From: Comamonas resistens
Lineage (GTDB): Bacteria > Pseudomonadota > Gammaproteobacteria > Burkholderiales > Burkholderiaceae_C
Direction: 5' to 3'
Length of the DNA stretch: 64,000 nucleotides
NCBI RefSeq assembly: GCF_030064165.1
Contig: NZ_CP125947.1
Span: 372,001-436,000, forward strand
Shown: in pieces, positions 1 through 12,200 of the stretch
Layout of the letters: each line of letters opens with the position of its first letter
How positions within the stretch are numbered: the stretch's first letter is position 1
Translations under genes and position numbers: made by a program
Notes under the pieces: model-generated
Database searches by the model: none
What the model was told of the DNA's origin: nothing
The model's input: the letters and a program-made list of their open reading frames with translations, nothing else

Positions 1-2913
<2,913 letters not shown>

Positions 2914-2966
2914 GCCAGGCCCTGATCCGGTGCTGCCTGCAGCTCCGGATCAGCGCTGATGCACCG

Positions 2967-3009
2967 CGCTCCCGCTCTGCCTTGTGCAGACGGGAGCGTT
3001 TTTCTTTTC
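2967..3009 (+). terminator. Rho-independent terminator of rpoC
   Basis: CGCTCCCG (2967-2974) pairs with CGGGAGCG (2991-2998). An inner stem TCTGC/GCAGA is capped by the loop CTTGT. The run TTTTTCTTTTC follows. It lies 53 bases after the rpoC stop and upstream of the chosen rsmB start. Confidence 0.9.
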
Positions 3010-3126
3010 AAGACAAGCATGACTTGCGCCAATCAGGTTCGAGCAAGAGCTTCGCGTCAGGGCTGCAGTTCTTGGTGCACCCTTGTTGGCGTAGGTTTTA
3101 ACAAGATTCATTCGGTTCAGAGCTTC

Positions 3127-4512
3127 ATGACTTCCACACCCCCTAGACACAAGAACGCCGATTCAGCTCAGGCTGCGCCCTCTGCTCCAGCACTGTGGCA
3201 GCAGCTGGAAGCAGTGGCACAGGCCTTGCACGGCATTCTGGGTGGGCAGTCCAGCAAGTCTGTGCTGGCACAGGTGCCGCAGCGGCTGCGCCCCGGCGTA
3301 CAGGCCTTGCTGTTCCAGGTTTTGCGCAATCTCGGGCGGGCTCAGGCGCTGCAAAAGCAACTGGTATCGCGCGCGCCAGCGCCCAAGGTCAGTGCCTTGC
3401 TGAGCACGGCGCTGGCTCTGGCCTGGGATGAGACTCATGCTCCCTATCCGCCGTTCACCCTGGTCAATCAGGCCGTGGAGGCTGCCAAGCATGGTGCGGC
3501 GCGCGCCCAGTCCGGCTTCATCAATGCCTGCCTGCGCCGTTTCCTGCGCGAGCGTGATGCCTTGGTGGTAGCCACGGATTCGGATCCGGTGGCTGTATGG
3601 AACCACCCGGCCTGGTGGATTGCCAGACTGAAAAAAGACCATCCGGGCGACTGGCAAACCATTCTGGCGGCCAACAATGCGCAGCCGCCGATGACCTTGC
3701 GTGTCAATGCAAAAAAATGCACTCCCACCCAGTACCAGTCAGCGCTGGAAGCTATGAATTTGAAAGCATTGCCGGTGGCGGAATGCGGGCTGCAGCTGGA
3801 GCAGGCCGCACCGGTGCAGGAGTTGCCGCATTTCGAGCAAGGCTGGGCCTCGGTGCAGGACGCAGCAGCCCAGGTCGCAGCGCCCTTGCTGCTGCAGGGG
3901 CTGGAGCCGCTGCAGGGGGGGGCGCTGAGAGTGCTGGATGCCTGCGCTGCTCCAGGCGGCAAAACCGCGCATCTGCTTGAGCATGCGACGGCTGCTGGCT
4001 TGCAGGTCACGGCGCTGGAGATCGACCCCGAGCGCGCTCGCCGTATCGGCGAAACGCTGTCGCGTCTGGATCTGCAAGCGCAGGTGTTGGTGGCGGACGC
4101 GGGCCAGCCCGAAGCCTGGTTTGAATCGCAGTGCGGCGGCCAGCAGTTCGATGCAATTTTGCTGGATGCACCATGCACGGCCTCGGGCATTGTGCGCCGC
4201 CAGCCTGATGTGCGTTGGCTGCGCCGTGAAAGCGATGTGGCGCAGCTGGCCCGGATTCAATCTCAGCTGCTCGACAAGCTGTGGCCTTTGCTCAAACCCG
4301 GCGGACGCATGGTTTACTGCACCTGCTCCGTCTTCAAGGCCGAGGGCGATACGCAGGTCAAAGCGTTTCTTGCGCGCAACAAAACGGCCATCAGCTTGCC
4401 CGCTCCCTGGCATTTAATTCCCGGCAAGTCCGCCAAAGGCGATTCCGTGGCCGACAATGGTTTGGGTGACCACGACGGCTTTTTTTACGCACTGCTGGAA
4501 AAATCGCGCTAA
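3127..4512 (+). CDS. rsmB: 16S rRNA (cytosine-967-C5)-methyltransferase RsmB
   Basis: The product, 461 aa, transfers a methyl group from SAM to C5 of cytosine 967 in 16S rRNA. The N-terminal part resembles the NusB RNA-binding fold (residues about 20-150) and the C-terminal part is a Rossmann methyltransferase. SAM motif I DACAAPGGKT starts at D271. Motif IV DAPC has its Cys at 350, and motif VI has YCTCS with the catalytic Cys at 400; this two-cysteine arrangement is typical of RsmB/NSUN enzymes. The frame stays open upstream to 2959, but that extension runs through the rpoC terminator, so ATG 3127 is preferred. It starts a run of genes continuing into the DUF4390 gene and the NtrY-like kinase. 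Confidence 0.95.
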   Translation: MTSTPPRHKNADSAQAAPSAPALWQQLEAVAQALHGILGGQSSKSVLAQVPQRLRPGVQALLFQVLRNLGRAQALQKQLVSRAPAPKVSALLSTALALAWDETHAPYPPFTLVNQAVEAAKHGAARAQSGFINACLRRFLRERDALVVATDSDPVAVWNHPAWWIARLKKDHPGDWQTILAANNAQPPMTLRVNAKKCTPTQYQSALEAMNLKALPVAECGLQLEQAAPVQELPHFEQGWASVQDAAAQVAAPLLLQGLEPLQGGALRVLDACAAPGGKTAHLLEHATAAGLQVTALEIDPERARRIGETLSRLDLQAQVLVADAGQPEAWFESQCGGQQFDAILLDAPCTASGIVRRQPDVRWLRRESDVAQLARIQSQLLDKLWPLLKPGGRMVYCTCSVFKAEGDTQVKAFLARNKTAISLPAPWHLIPGKSAKGDSVADNGLGDHDGFFYALLEKSR

Positions 4513-4537
4513 CGCCAAGGCGGGAGCCTCATGGCGC

Positions 4538-5122
4538 GTGGTCTGGGCATGCGTCATGGCGGCGATGCTCTGGCTGGGCACAGCAGTCGCGCGGGCAGAC
4601 TCCATCGCGCCCGACATCAGCTCCATGGACTTGAGCCGCACCGATGAAGGCCTGTTTCTGTCGGCCAATATGCAGTTCGAGCTGCCCGGCCAGGTCGAAG
4701 ATGCTCTGCGCCAGGGCATTCCCATGTATTTCACGGCCGAGGCCCAGGTTCAGCGCGAACGCTGGTACTGGTCCGATCAGCATCTGGGCACGGCCACGCG
4801 CTACTACCGGCTCACGCATCAGCCGCTCACACGCCGCTGGCGTCTGCATATCTCCAACACCGCGTTTGCGGGCTCGGGCACAGGGTTGGCCCTGGGCCAG
4901 ACTTATGAGCAACTGGAGGACGCGATGGGCGCCATCCAGCGTATCTCGCGCTGGAAGATTCTGGATCCGGCTCAACTGGGGTCGTCTTCGGGGGTCTCCG
5001 TTCAGTTGCGCTTTCGGGTAGATCTGTCGGCCCTGCCGCGTCCGCTGCAAATCAGTGCGCTGGGCCGAGCCGGTTGGAATTTGCAGCTGACGCGCACCAT
5101 GGCGCTGGAGGCCACGCCCTGA
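4538..5122 (+). CDS. DUF4390 domain secreted protein
   Basis: I recognise this 194-aa product as the DUF4390 type that commonly sits between rsmB and ntrY in betaproteobacteria; its function is unknown. The N-terminus is a signal peptide (VVWACVMAAMLWLGTAVARA, cleaved before DS), so a periplasmic location is expected. The rest is beta-rich with several Trp/Tyr pairs. The start is uncertain. GTG 4538 has a GGAG at 4522-4525 and gives an intact signal peptide; ATG 4556 is the alternative, and ATG 4457 would overlap rsmB by 56 bases. The stop overlaps the ATG of the kinase gene (TGATG at 5120-5124), which indicates translational coupling. Confidence 0.85.
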   Translation: MVWACVMAAMLWLGTAVARADSIAPDISSMDLSRTDEGLFLSANMQFELPGQVEDALRQGIPMYFTAEAQVQRERWYWSDQHLGTATRYYRLTHQPLTRRWRLHISNTAFAGSGTGLALGQTYEQLEDAMGAIQRISRWKILDPAQLGSSSGVSVQLRFRVDLSALPRPLQISALGRAGWNLQLTRTMALEATP

Positions 5123-7434
5123 TGCCGGACTTTTCCGCTCTGGACGGCCAAGGAGGGCAGTTGCCCCCGCGCTGGTCTCGCGCTACCCGCTGGGCCGTGG
5201 GTGTGGGTGTGGTGTTGATGGTCGTGGTCGGGATCATGCTGCTGTTCCTGCTGACCATGGCGACGAACAACCGGCTTTCGTACGAGCGCAATTACAACTG
5301 GTTGTTTGCGGCCAATGTGCTGGTCGCCGGCCTGCTGCTGCTGGTGCTGCTGTGGGGCGGGCTGCGGCTGGCGTTGCGGCTCAAGCGTGGCCGCTTCGGC
5401 AGCAAGCTCCTGCTCAAGCTGGCAGGCATCTTCACCCTGGTGGGGCTGCTGCCGGGATTATTGATCTATGTGGTGTCCTACCAGTTCGTTTCCCGCTCGA
5501 TCGAGAGCTGGTTCGATGTCAAGGTCGAGGGGGCGCTGACCGCTGGCGTCAGTCTGGCCAGTGCCACACTGGATACGGTGGCCAACGATATGGCCAACAA
5601 CACTCGCACGGCAGGATTGCAGCTGAGCCAGGTCTCCGATGCCGGGGCGGCGCTGATGCTGGAGCGCATTCGCGATCAGATCGGTGCCTCCGATGTGGTG
5701 CTTTGGAATGCCTCTGGCAAGGCCATTGCCAGTGCGGGCAAATCGCAGTTCAGCCTGGCACCCGAGCGCCCGAGCGCGCAGATGATGCGCAGCCTGCGCG
5801 AGCAGGGCGGCCAGCGTGCCGTCTCCAGTATCGAGGGCCTGGATGATGCCGATGATCTGCCGGCGGGCAATGCTGCCATCAATGCCAAGGTGCGCACGCT
5901 GGCGCTGGTGCCCAGCTCGGCCGTGAACCTGCTCGAGGAGTCGCGCTATCTGCAGGCCACCATTGCCTTGCCGGAAACCTTGGTGCGCAACGCGCTGGCC
6001 GTGCAGGAGGCCAATCGTGAATACCAGGAGCGGGCTCTGGCGCGCGCCGGACTGCAGCGCATGTATATCGGTACGCTGACGCTGGCTCTGTTCCTGGCCG
6101 TGTTTGGTGCCGTGGTGCTGGCCATTGTGCTGGGCAATCAGCTGGCCAAGCCCTTGCTGCTGCTGGCCCAGGGCATGCGTGATGTGGCGCGCGGAGATCT
6201 GCGGCCCAAACCTGCGCTGTCGAGCAAGGATGAAATTGGCGGCCTGACGCGCTCTTTTGCCGTCATGACCCAGCAACTGGCCGACGCCCGCTCGGATGCC
6301 AATCGCAATCTGCTGCAGCTTGATGCAGCACGCAGCAATCTGCAAACCATTCTGGACAACCTGACATCGGGTGTCATCGTGCTCGACAGCGATGGCCGCA
6401 TCGTGCTCAGCAACCCTGGCGCGACCCGCATTCTGCGTGAGCCCATGGCGGTGTTCCAGGGCAAGCATTTGCGCGAAATTTCTGGCCTGCAGGACTTGGC
6501 GCGCGTGGTGCAGGAGCAGTTCGAGCTGTTCTTCGGTGATCCTGCGTCGCAGCAGGGTCGCGAGCGCTGGCAGCAGGTGTACGAGCTCGATGCCGGTGAC
6601 GGCGACGTGGTGCACAACACCACCAGTCTCGTCATGCGTGGCGCGGAGCTGCCCGATGCCCAGCGGCTGCTGGTGTTTGACGATATTTCGGAGATCGTTT
6701 CCGCCCAGCGCGCGCAGGCCTGGGGCGAGGTCGCGCGTCGTGTGGCCCATGAAATCAAGAACCCGCTCACGCCCATTCAGCTCTCTGCGGAGCGCATGGC
6801 CATGAAGCTGACGGACAAGCTGGAGCCTGCCGAGCAGGCATTGCTGACCAAGTCCGTCAAGACCATCGTCGATCAGGTTGCGGCCATGAAGCGTCTGGTC
6901 GACGAGTTCCGCGAATATGCGCGTCTGCCAGCCGCCAAGCTGCAGCCCATGGATATCAACGCCCTGGTCACCGAAGTGCTGCAGCTCTATGGCGAGGAAA
7001 ATGCGACCGTGCGTGTGGAAGCTTCTCTGGACGAGAACTGCCCCATGATTCGCGGCGACAGCCAGCAGTTGCGACAGGTCATCCACAATCTTTTGCAAAA
7101 TGCGCAAGATTCAACGGCTCAGAGAGCCCAGGAAACAGGGCAGACTCCGGGCGTCGTCACTATCGAGACCCGCTGGGTCGATGCAGCGCAGCGCGTGCGC
7201 CTGAGCATCAGTGACAGTGGTACGGGTTTTGCACCCAATATTCTGCAAAGAGCTTTCGAGCCCTATGTGACCACCAAGACGCGAGGCACAGGCTTGGGTC
7301 TGGCCGTCGTCAAGAAAATCGCCGATGAACATGGCGCCAGAGTGGACCTGGGTAATCGAGAGGAAGACGGGATAGTTCAAGGCGCGCGAGTGTCGCTATC
7401 ATTCCAACCTAATGAAGGTGATCAGGCGGGTTGA
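5122..7434 (+). CDS. NtrY-like membrane sensor histidine kinase
   Basis: A 770-aa sensor kinase. Three hydrophobic segments lie in the first 130 residues, followed by an extracytoplasmic stretch and a fourth membrane helix near residue 320. Then come a HAMP linker, a PAS domain (DNLTSGVIVLDSDG) and the kinase core. The phosphoacceptor is H543 in AHEIKNPLTP. The ATPase N-box has N660, the G1 box DSGTGF starts at D698, and the G2 box is GTGLGL. This order is that of NtrY, the sensor linked to nitrogen and redox control. Its ATG overlaps the DUF4390 stop, and the cognate regulator follows 41 bases downstream. No nitrogen genes adjoin it, so the signal cannot be read from context. Confidence 0.93.
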   Translation: MPDFSALDGQGGQLPPRWSRATRWAVGVGVVLMVVVGIMLLFLLTMATNNRLSYERNYNWLFAANVLVAGLLLLVLLWGGLRLALRLKRGRFGSKLLLKLAGIFTLVGLLPGLLIYVVSYQFVSRSIESWFDVKVEGALTAGVSLASATLDTVANDMANNTRTAGLQLSQVSDAGAALMLERIRDQIGASDVVLWNASGKAIASAGKSQFSLAPERPSAQMMRSLREQGGQRAVSSIEGLDDADDLPAGNAAINAKVRTLALVPSSAVNLLEESRYLQATIALPETLVRNALAVQEANREYQERALARAGLQRMYIGTLTLALFLAVFGAVVLAIVLGNQLAKPLLLLAQGMRDVARGDLRPKPALSSKDEIGGLTRSFAVMTQQLADARSDANRNLLQLDAARSNLQTILDNLTSGVIVLDSDGRIVLSNPGATRILREPMAVFQGKHLREISGLQDLARVVQEQFELFFGDPASQQGRERWQQVYELDAGDGDVVHNTTSLVMRGAELPDAQRLLVFDDISEIVSAQRAQAWGEVARRVAHEIKNPLTPIQLSAERMAMKLTDKLEPAEQALLTKSVKTIVDQVAAMKRLVDEFREYARLPAAKLQPMDINALVTEVLQLYGEENATVRVEASLDENCPMIRGDSQQLRQVIHNLLQNAQDSTAQRAQETGQTPGVVTIETRWVDAAQRVRLSISDSGTGFAPNILQRAFEPYVTTKTRGTGLGLAVVKKIADEHGARVDLGNREEDGIVQGARVSLSFQPNEGDQAG

Positions 7435-7475
7435 TCTCCGACTGATGCACAGGACAGCAATAGGCTTAAGACAAC

Positions 7476-8141
7476 ATGGCAAACATACTGGTGGTCGACG
7501 ACGAACTGGGGATCCGGGATTTGTTGTCGGAAATCCTCAACGACGAAGGTCATAGTGTGGATCTGGCGGAAAACGCCACGCAGGCCCGAGTCGCACGTGC
7601 AAGCAATAACTACGATCTGGTTCTGCTCGATATCTGGATGCCCGATACCGACGGCGTGACCTTGCTCAAGGAGTGGGCCACAGCCGGTCAGTTGAGCATG
7701 CCCGTCATCATGATGAGCGGCCATGCCACCATCGAGACAGCGGTTGAAGCAACCCGTATCGGTGCACTGTCCTTTCTCGAAAAGCCCATCACCATGCAGA
7801 AGCTGCTCAAGGCGGTGGAGCAGGGCTTGGCACGCAGTACCGACAGCCAGGCGGCGGAATCCTCTTCCGCTCCCAGTCCTGGTGCTGCGCCATCGGCCAG
7901 TGCTAGCGTGACTGCACAGGCCGCCGAGGACAATATGCCCAGCTCGCACCAGGGCTTTGACCTCGATCGTCCGCTGCGTGAGGCGCGCGACGGTTTTGAA
8001 AAAGCCTATTTCGAATTTCATTTGGCGCGTGAAGGCGGCTCCATGACCCGTGTGGCCGAGAAGACGGGCCTGGAGCGCACCCACCTGTACCGCAAGCTGC
8101 GTCAGCTGGGCGTGGACCTCGGACGCAATCGCCGCGGGTAA
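7476..8141 (+). CDS. Response regulator, NtrX/RegA-like, receiver plus Fis-type HTH, no AAA+ domain
   Basis: A 221-aa partner of the NtrY-like kinase. A standard receiver domain spans residues 1-120, with acidic DD at 9-10, the phosphorylated D52 in LLDIWMP and a Lys in the EKPI motif. A Ser/Ala-rich linker follows (about 128-155). The C-terminal Fis-type helix-turn-helix is near 175-215 (RVAEKTGLERTHLYRKL). Full-length NtrX proteins are about 450 aa and carry a sigma-54-activating AAA+ domain between these parts. That domain is absent, with no frameshift or leftover of it, so the layout is that of RegA/PrrA/ActR regulators. It should bind DNA but not activate sigma-54 polymerase. Confidence 0.92.
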   Translation: MANILVVDDELGIRDLLSEILNDEGHSVDLAENATQARVARASNNYDLVLLDIWMPDTDGVTLLKEWATAGQLSMPVIMMSGHATIETAVEATRIGALSFLEKPITMQKLLKAVEQGLARSTDSQAAESSSAPSPGAAPSASASVTAQAAEDNMPSSHQGFDLDRPLREARDGFEKAYFEFHLAREGGSMTRVAEKTGLERTHLYRKLRQLGVDLGRNRRG

Positions 8142-8173
8142 TTCTCAAAAAATTCGCAGTTTTCGATTTGGGA

Positions 8174-8194
8174 TCGAAAAGTATGCCTATAATC
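8174..8194 (+). promoter_or_regulatory. Promoter of tRNA-Phe copy 1
   Basis: A consensus -10 TATAAT lies at 8188-8193, 33 bases before the tRNA. The 21 bases ending just after it match 19 of 21 in the second copy (8405-8425). No good -35 hexamer is seen at normal spacing. Confidence 0.7.
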
Positions 8195-8225
8195 GTGGCT
8201 TCGGTGCTCAAGGGTGCTGGAGAAA

Positions 8226-8301
8226 GGCCCGGTAGCTCAGTCGGTAGAGCAGAGGATTGAAAATCCTTGTGTCGGCGGTTCGATTCCGTCCCAGGCCACC
8301 A
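8226..8301 (+). tRNA. tRNA-Phe (GAA), copy 1
   Basis: A 76-nt cloverleaf with encoded CCA. The anticodon loop is UUGAAAA, with anticodon GAA at 34-36. The D-arm, 5-bp anticodon stem and T-arm TTCGATT loop are all formed. The acceptor stem has six good pairs and one C5-A68 mismatch. It is identical to the second copy at 8458. Confidence 0.97.
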
Positions 8302-8306
8302 AACAT

Positions 8307-8339
8307 AAAACCCCAGATCAGAAATGGTCTGGGGTTTTT
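8307..8339 (+). terminator. Terminator of tRNA-Phe copy 1
   Basis: ACCCCAGATCA pairs with TGGTCTGGGGT, allowing one G-U pair, across a GAAA loop. TTTTT follows at 8335-8339. Confidence 0.9.
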
Positions 8340-8404
8340 CTGTTGAGAACCTGCTTTCCTGACTGCCCGCTTCGCCGGATACGATGCCTGGGCAGAATTC
8401 AAGG

Positions 8405-8425
8405 TCGAAAAATAGGCCTATAATC
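8405..8425 (+). promoter_or_regulatory. Promoter of tRNA-Phe copy 2
   Basis: TATAAT lies at 8419-8424, 34 bases before the tRNA, inside the 21-base stretch shared with copy 1. Confidence 0.7.
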
Positions 8426-8457
8426 AGGGGTTCAGCAAACATGTGCTGAATAGCAAA

Positions 8458-8533
8458 GGCCCGGTAGCTCAGTCGGTAGAGCAGAGGATTGAAAATCCTT
8501 GTGTCGGCGGTTCGATTCCGTCCCAGGCCACCA
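8458..8533 (+). tRNA. tRNA-Phe (GAA), copy 2
   Basis: Identical over all 76 nt to the copy at 8226, including the C5-A68 mismatch. It has its own promoter and terminator, so it is a separate transcription unit and not part of a tRNA operon. Confidence 0.97.
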
Positions 8534-8538
8534 GATTC

Positions 8539-8572
8539 AAAACCCCAGTACCGCAAGGTGCTGGGGTTTTTT
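8539..8572 (+). terminator. Terminator of tRNA-Phe copy 2
   Basis: AAAACCCCAGTACC pairs with GGTGCTGGGGTTTT around a GCAA loop, with one mismatch, followed by TT. It resembles the copy 1 terminator in the ACCCCAG stem. Confidence 0.9.
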
Positions 8573-8641
8573 GTTGGCCTGTGCCGCGGATGCAATCATC
8601 TGCGGGACTTGCGCAAACAAGGGTGAGTCAAGACGGCTTCC

Positions 8642-9106
8642 TTGTGGAAAAGCGCTTACCTGAATCCGATTTGCGTAGGCCGTGATCTGGAATGGCGCTG
8701 CATTTGCGTTGCATCAGGCTTTGGGTTGCTGTGCATGGCCGTGATCGCGCCGCTGATGGCGTGGCGCGTGATTCCGTTCTTTGTCATGCGGGGCCGTGAC
8801 GGGTCTGCAGATTCCCATGCATACGGTCGCGGTCAGTGGCAACTAGGCGCCGGTGTGCTGGCTGTTGCCCGCCTGCTGCTGGGTTGGAAGCCGGGCATGG
8901 CAGTCGCTTTGGCTGTAGCGGGGCTGCTGCTGACGATCAAGATCGTGCCGGCGCTCAGCGTGCTGCTGCATTTCTTCACGGCCATGTGGTGGCGCCGCAA
9001 AGGGCCGCTCAACGGGCGGCGCTCGCACCGGCTGCACCTGAGCGTATTCAGCCATATGCTGCTCATCGTGCTGCTGGCCAAGGCCATGTTCTATCTGCAC
9101 TGGTAA
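8642..9106 (+). CDS. Hypothetical integral membrane protein
   Basis: A 154-aa protein with about four hydrophobic segments (near residues 24-48, 68-80, 85-110 and 130-150) and a basic loop WWRRKGPLNGRRSHR. The phrase LMAWRVIPFF recalls the membrane segments of NnrS-type proteins, but the match is too short to assign a family. It stands alone between the second tRNA-Phe and recC. ATG 8642 has no clear ribosome-binding site; the first in-frame ATG inside a hydrophobic run is at residue 32. It could be a remnant of a longer gene. Confidence 0.5.
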   Translation: MWKSAYLNPICVGRDLEWRCICVASGFGLLCMAVIAPLMAWRVIPFFVMRGRDGSADSHAYGRGQWQLGAGVLAVARLLLGWKPGMAVALAVAGLLLTIKIVPALSVLLHFFTAMWWRRKGPLNGRRSHRLHLSVFSHMLLIVLLAKAMFYLHW

Positions 9107-9107
9107 A

Positions 9108-9200
9108 TAGTTGATAGCTGCTAGCGCCAGATAGGACTGAATTTCAATGTGTTTTTTATATGAATTCATTGAATGACGAGCGATAACAGCTCTTGATATC
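9108..9200. repeat. Dispersed palindromic repeat (family B), degenerate copy
   Basis: TTGATAGCTGCTAGCGC (from 9111) faces a weaker partner GAGCGATAACAGCTCTTGAT (from 9179) across a roughly 50-base AT-rich loop. It follows the stop codon of the preceding gene. Confidence 0.55.
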
Positions 9201-9282
9201 AGAGCGGCAGGATTTGCGCGGCTATCTCTTCAAGTCGCGTTAAGCTCGCCGCTGGCGTGGCAGGCAAGACAGGAGGGCGTGA

Positions 9283-12200
9283 GTGGCAGCGCATTGGCAA
9301 CCGGGGTTGATCGCCCTGCATGGAAACCGTACCGAAGCGCTGGCCGATACGGTGCTGGCCTGGCTGGCCGCGCATCCCCTGGCCGCACTGGAGCCCGAGA
9401 TCGTGCTGGTGCAAAGCAATGGCATGGCCGAGTGGTTCAAGATGCGCATGGCCGAGCAGCAGGGCGTGTGCGCGGCGGCTCAGGTCGAGCTGCCGGCGCG
9501 CTTTGTCTGGCGCAGCTATAGACAGATTTTGGGCAAGCAGGAAGTTCCGCGCGAATCGCCGCTGGACAAGACGCCCATGACCTGGCGCCTGATGCGGCTG
9601 CTGCCGCAGTGCCTGCATGAGCCTGCGTTCGCACCCATAGCCAATTTTCTGCGTCCCGGCGAGCCACAGCGCCTGCTGCAACTGGCCGGGCGCCTCGCTG
9701 ACCTGTTCGACCAGTACCAGATCTACCGCGCCGACTGGCTGGCGGCCTGGGAGCAGGGCGAGGATGTTCTGCGCACGCCCGGCAAGCCCGATGCGCCCGT
9801 GCCCGAAGGCCAGCTATGGCAGCCCATGCTGTGGCGCAAGGTGCTGGCCGAGCTCGATGAAACCGAGCGCTCCGCCACGCGCCCGGCGCTGCTGGCACGG
9901 ATTCTGGAGGCGCTGGAGTCGGGCCGGCAGCCTGTGACGCCGCTGGCGCGCCGTGTGGTGGTGTTCGGCATGAGTCAAATGCCGCTGGCGCTGATGCAGT
10001 TCTTGAGCGGCATTGCTCGCCACAGTCAGGTGCTGATTGCCGTGCCCAACCCCTGCCGCTTTCACTGGGCCGATGCCATAGACGGGCGCGAGCTGCTGCG
10101 CCAGCAGCGCCGCCGCCATGCCGACAAGGGCGGCAAGGACCTGGCACAGATTCCTCTGGAGGCCATGCACGCCCATGCTCATCCGCTGCTGGCCGCCTGG
10201 GGGCGGCAAAGCCGCGACTATGTGCGCCAGCTGGACGCCTTCGATACGTCGACGGATACCGCCGTCCAATGGAACTGGCCGCGCGTCGATGTGTTCGAGG
10301 AGACCGATGCCGACGATCTGGCGCAGGCGCCGCTGCTGCAACAGGTGCAGCAACGCATACGCGACCTCGTGCCCTTGTCCGAACATCCGGCGCTGGAAAT
10401 TCCCGCTGCCGATGATTCCATCGTCTTTCACAGGGCCCATGGCCTGGTGCGCGAGCTGGAGGTGTTGCATGACCAACTGCTGCAATGGCTGGCACAGCCT
10501 GCCGCTGGGGAGAAGGCCGGCTTGACGCCGCGCGATGTGGTGGTCATGCTGCCGGCGATCGAGGAGGCTGCCCCCGCCATTCGCGCCGTGTTCGGCCAGT
10601 ACGGCCGCCATGATGCGCGCCATATTCCCTTTGACATTGCCGATGTGGGCGCGCGGACCAGCAGCCCGCTGGTCACGGCGCTGCAATGGCTGCTCAAGCT
10701 GCCGCAGCAGCGCTGCCGTCTGAGCGAGATCTGCGATCTGCTTGACGTGCCCGCCGTCGCCGCGCGCGTGGGGCTGGCGGCCGACGATCTGCCACAGCTC
10801 ACGCACTGGATGGCCGGGGCCGGCATACGCTGGGGCTTGAACCACGCGCAGCGCGCCCAGCTGGGGCTGGAGGCCTGCGGCGACCCCAACAGCGCCTGGT
10901 TTGGCCTGCGCCGCATGCTGCTGGGCTATGCCAGCGGCGCGGCCATCGAGCTGCAGGGCGCTGGCGATGCACAGGCCGCGCAGTCGCAAGCACGGTCGCA
11001 AGCACCATCACAAGCTTTTGCGGGCATAGAACCTTATGACGAGGTCGGTGGCCTCACGGCAGAGCTGGCGGGCAGTCTGGCCAGCCTGCTGGCGCGCATG
11101 CTGCAGTGGTGGCAACAGGCAGGCGATACCGCCACGCCTTTTGTCTGGGCGCAGCGCTTCAGGGCGCTGCTCGATGGTTTCTTTGTCGCGCAGACCGATG
11201 AGGATCAGGCTCTGGTCTCGGCACTCGATACGGCGCTGGTCCGCTGGCAAAGTGCCTGTGAACAGGCGGGTTTTGAGGCCGAAATTCCGTTGGAAGTGGC
11301 GCAGGAGGCCTGGCTACAGGCCTTGTCCGAGCCGGCACTCAACCAACGCTTTCGCGCGGGCGGTGTGACTTTTTGCACGCTGATGCCCATGCGCGCCATT
11401 CCGTTTGAGGTGGTCTGCCTGCTGGGCATGAATGACGGCGACTATCCGCGCCGCGCCACGCGCGTGGACTTCGACCTGATGGCCCAGCCGGGCCAGCAGC
11501 GCCCTGGTGACCGTGCACGGCGCGACGATGATCGCCAGCTCATGCTCGATGCTCTGTTGTCGGCCCGGCGCAGGCTCTACATCAGCTGGGCGGGCCGTCA
11601 TGTACGCGACAACAGCGAGCAGCCGCCTTCGGTACTGGTTTCGCAGCTGCGCGACTATCTGGCCCAGGGCTGGCAGGGCGATGAGGGGGATCTGCTGGCG
11701 CAGCGCACCTGGCAGCACCCGCTGCAGCCTTTCAGTCGCCGCTATTTCGAGCAGGCTTCGGGCTTGTCCACCTTTGCCCGCGAATGGCATGCGGCCCACC
11801 AGCAGGCCCAGGCGCAGGTGCTGCCGCAGATGGCAGCGTATGAACCGGACCCCGAGGTACCGCTGACGCTGGCACGGCTGACGGACTTTTTGCGCAACCC
11901 CGCCCGCAGCTTTTTGCGCCATCGTCTGCTGGTGCGTTTTGAGCAGGAAGACGAGGTGGTCGAAGACGATGAGCTGTTCACCGTCGACGGCCTGACAGCC
12001 TATGGCCTGGTGCAGCAGCTGCAGCAAGGCGTGCGCACGCAGCTGGCGCAGGCAGATGGGGCCGTCGATGTGCCTGGCCAGGTGCGGCGCAATGTGCAGC
12101 GGCTGGCGCGTGCGGGTGTGTTGCCGCTGGCAGGACTGGGTGAGCGTGAGGCGCAAGTGCTGCAGGCGCAGACCACGCCGTCCCTGCAGGCCTGGCAGCA

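Noticed and set aside
2959..3126. N-terminal extension of rsmB
   Set aside because: It would place the start inside the rpoC terminator and has no similarity to the family.
5458..7107. A 549-codon open frame on the minus strand
   Set aside because: Antisense of the NtrY-like kinase gene, with low-complexity Gln/His/Arg composition.
7903..8685. Short open frames across the tRNA-Phe genes, with a repeated NRTADTRIFNPLLYRLSYRAF-like phrase (split)
   Set aside because: The phrase is the reverse translation of the two identical tRNA genes, a known cause of false protein calls.
10974..11025. Tandem-repeat candidate in recC (CAATCGCAAGC-like units)
   Set aside because: It encodes a short Gln/Ala/Ser linker in frame; too few and too imperfect units to be a functional repeat array.
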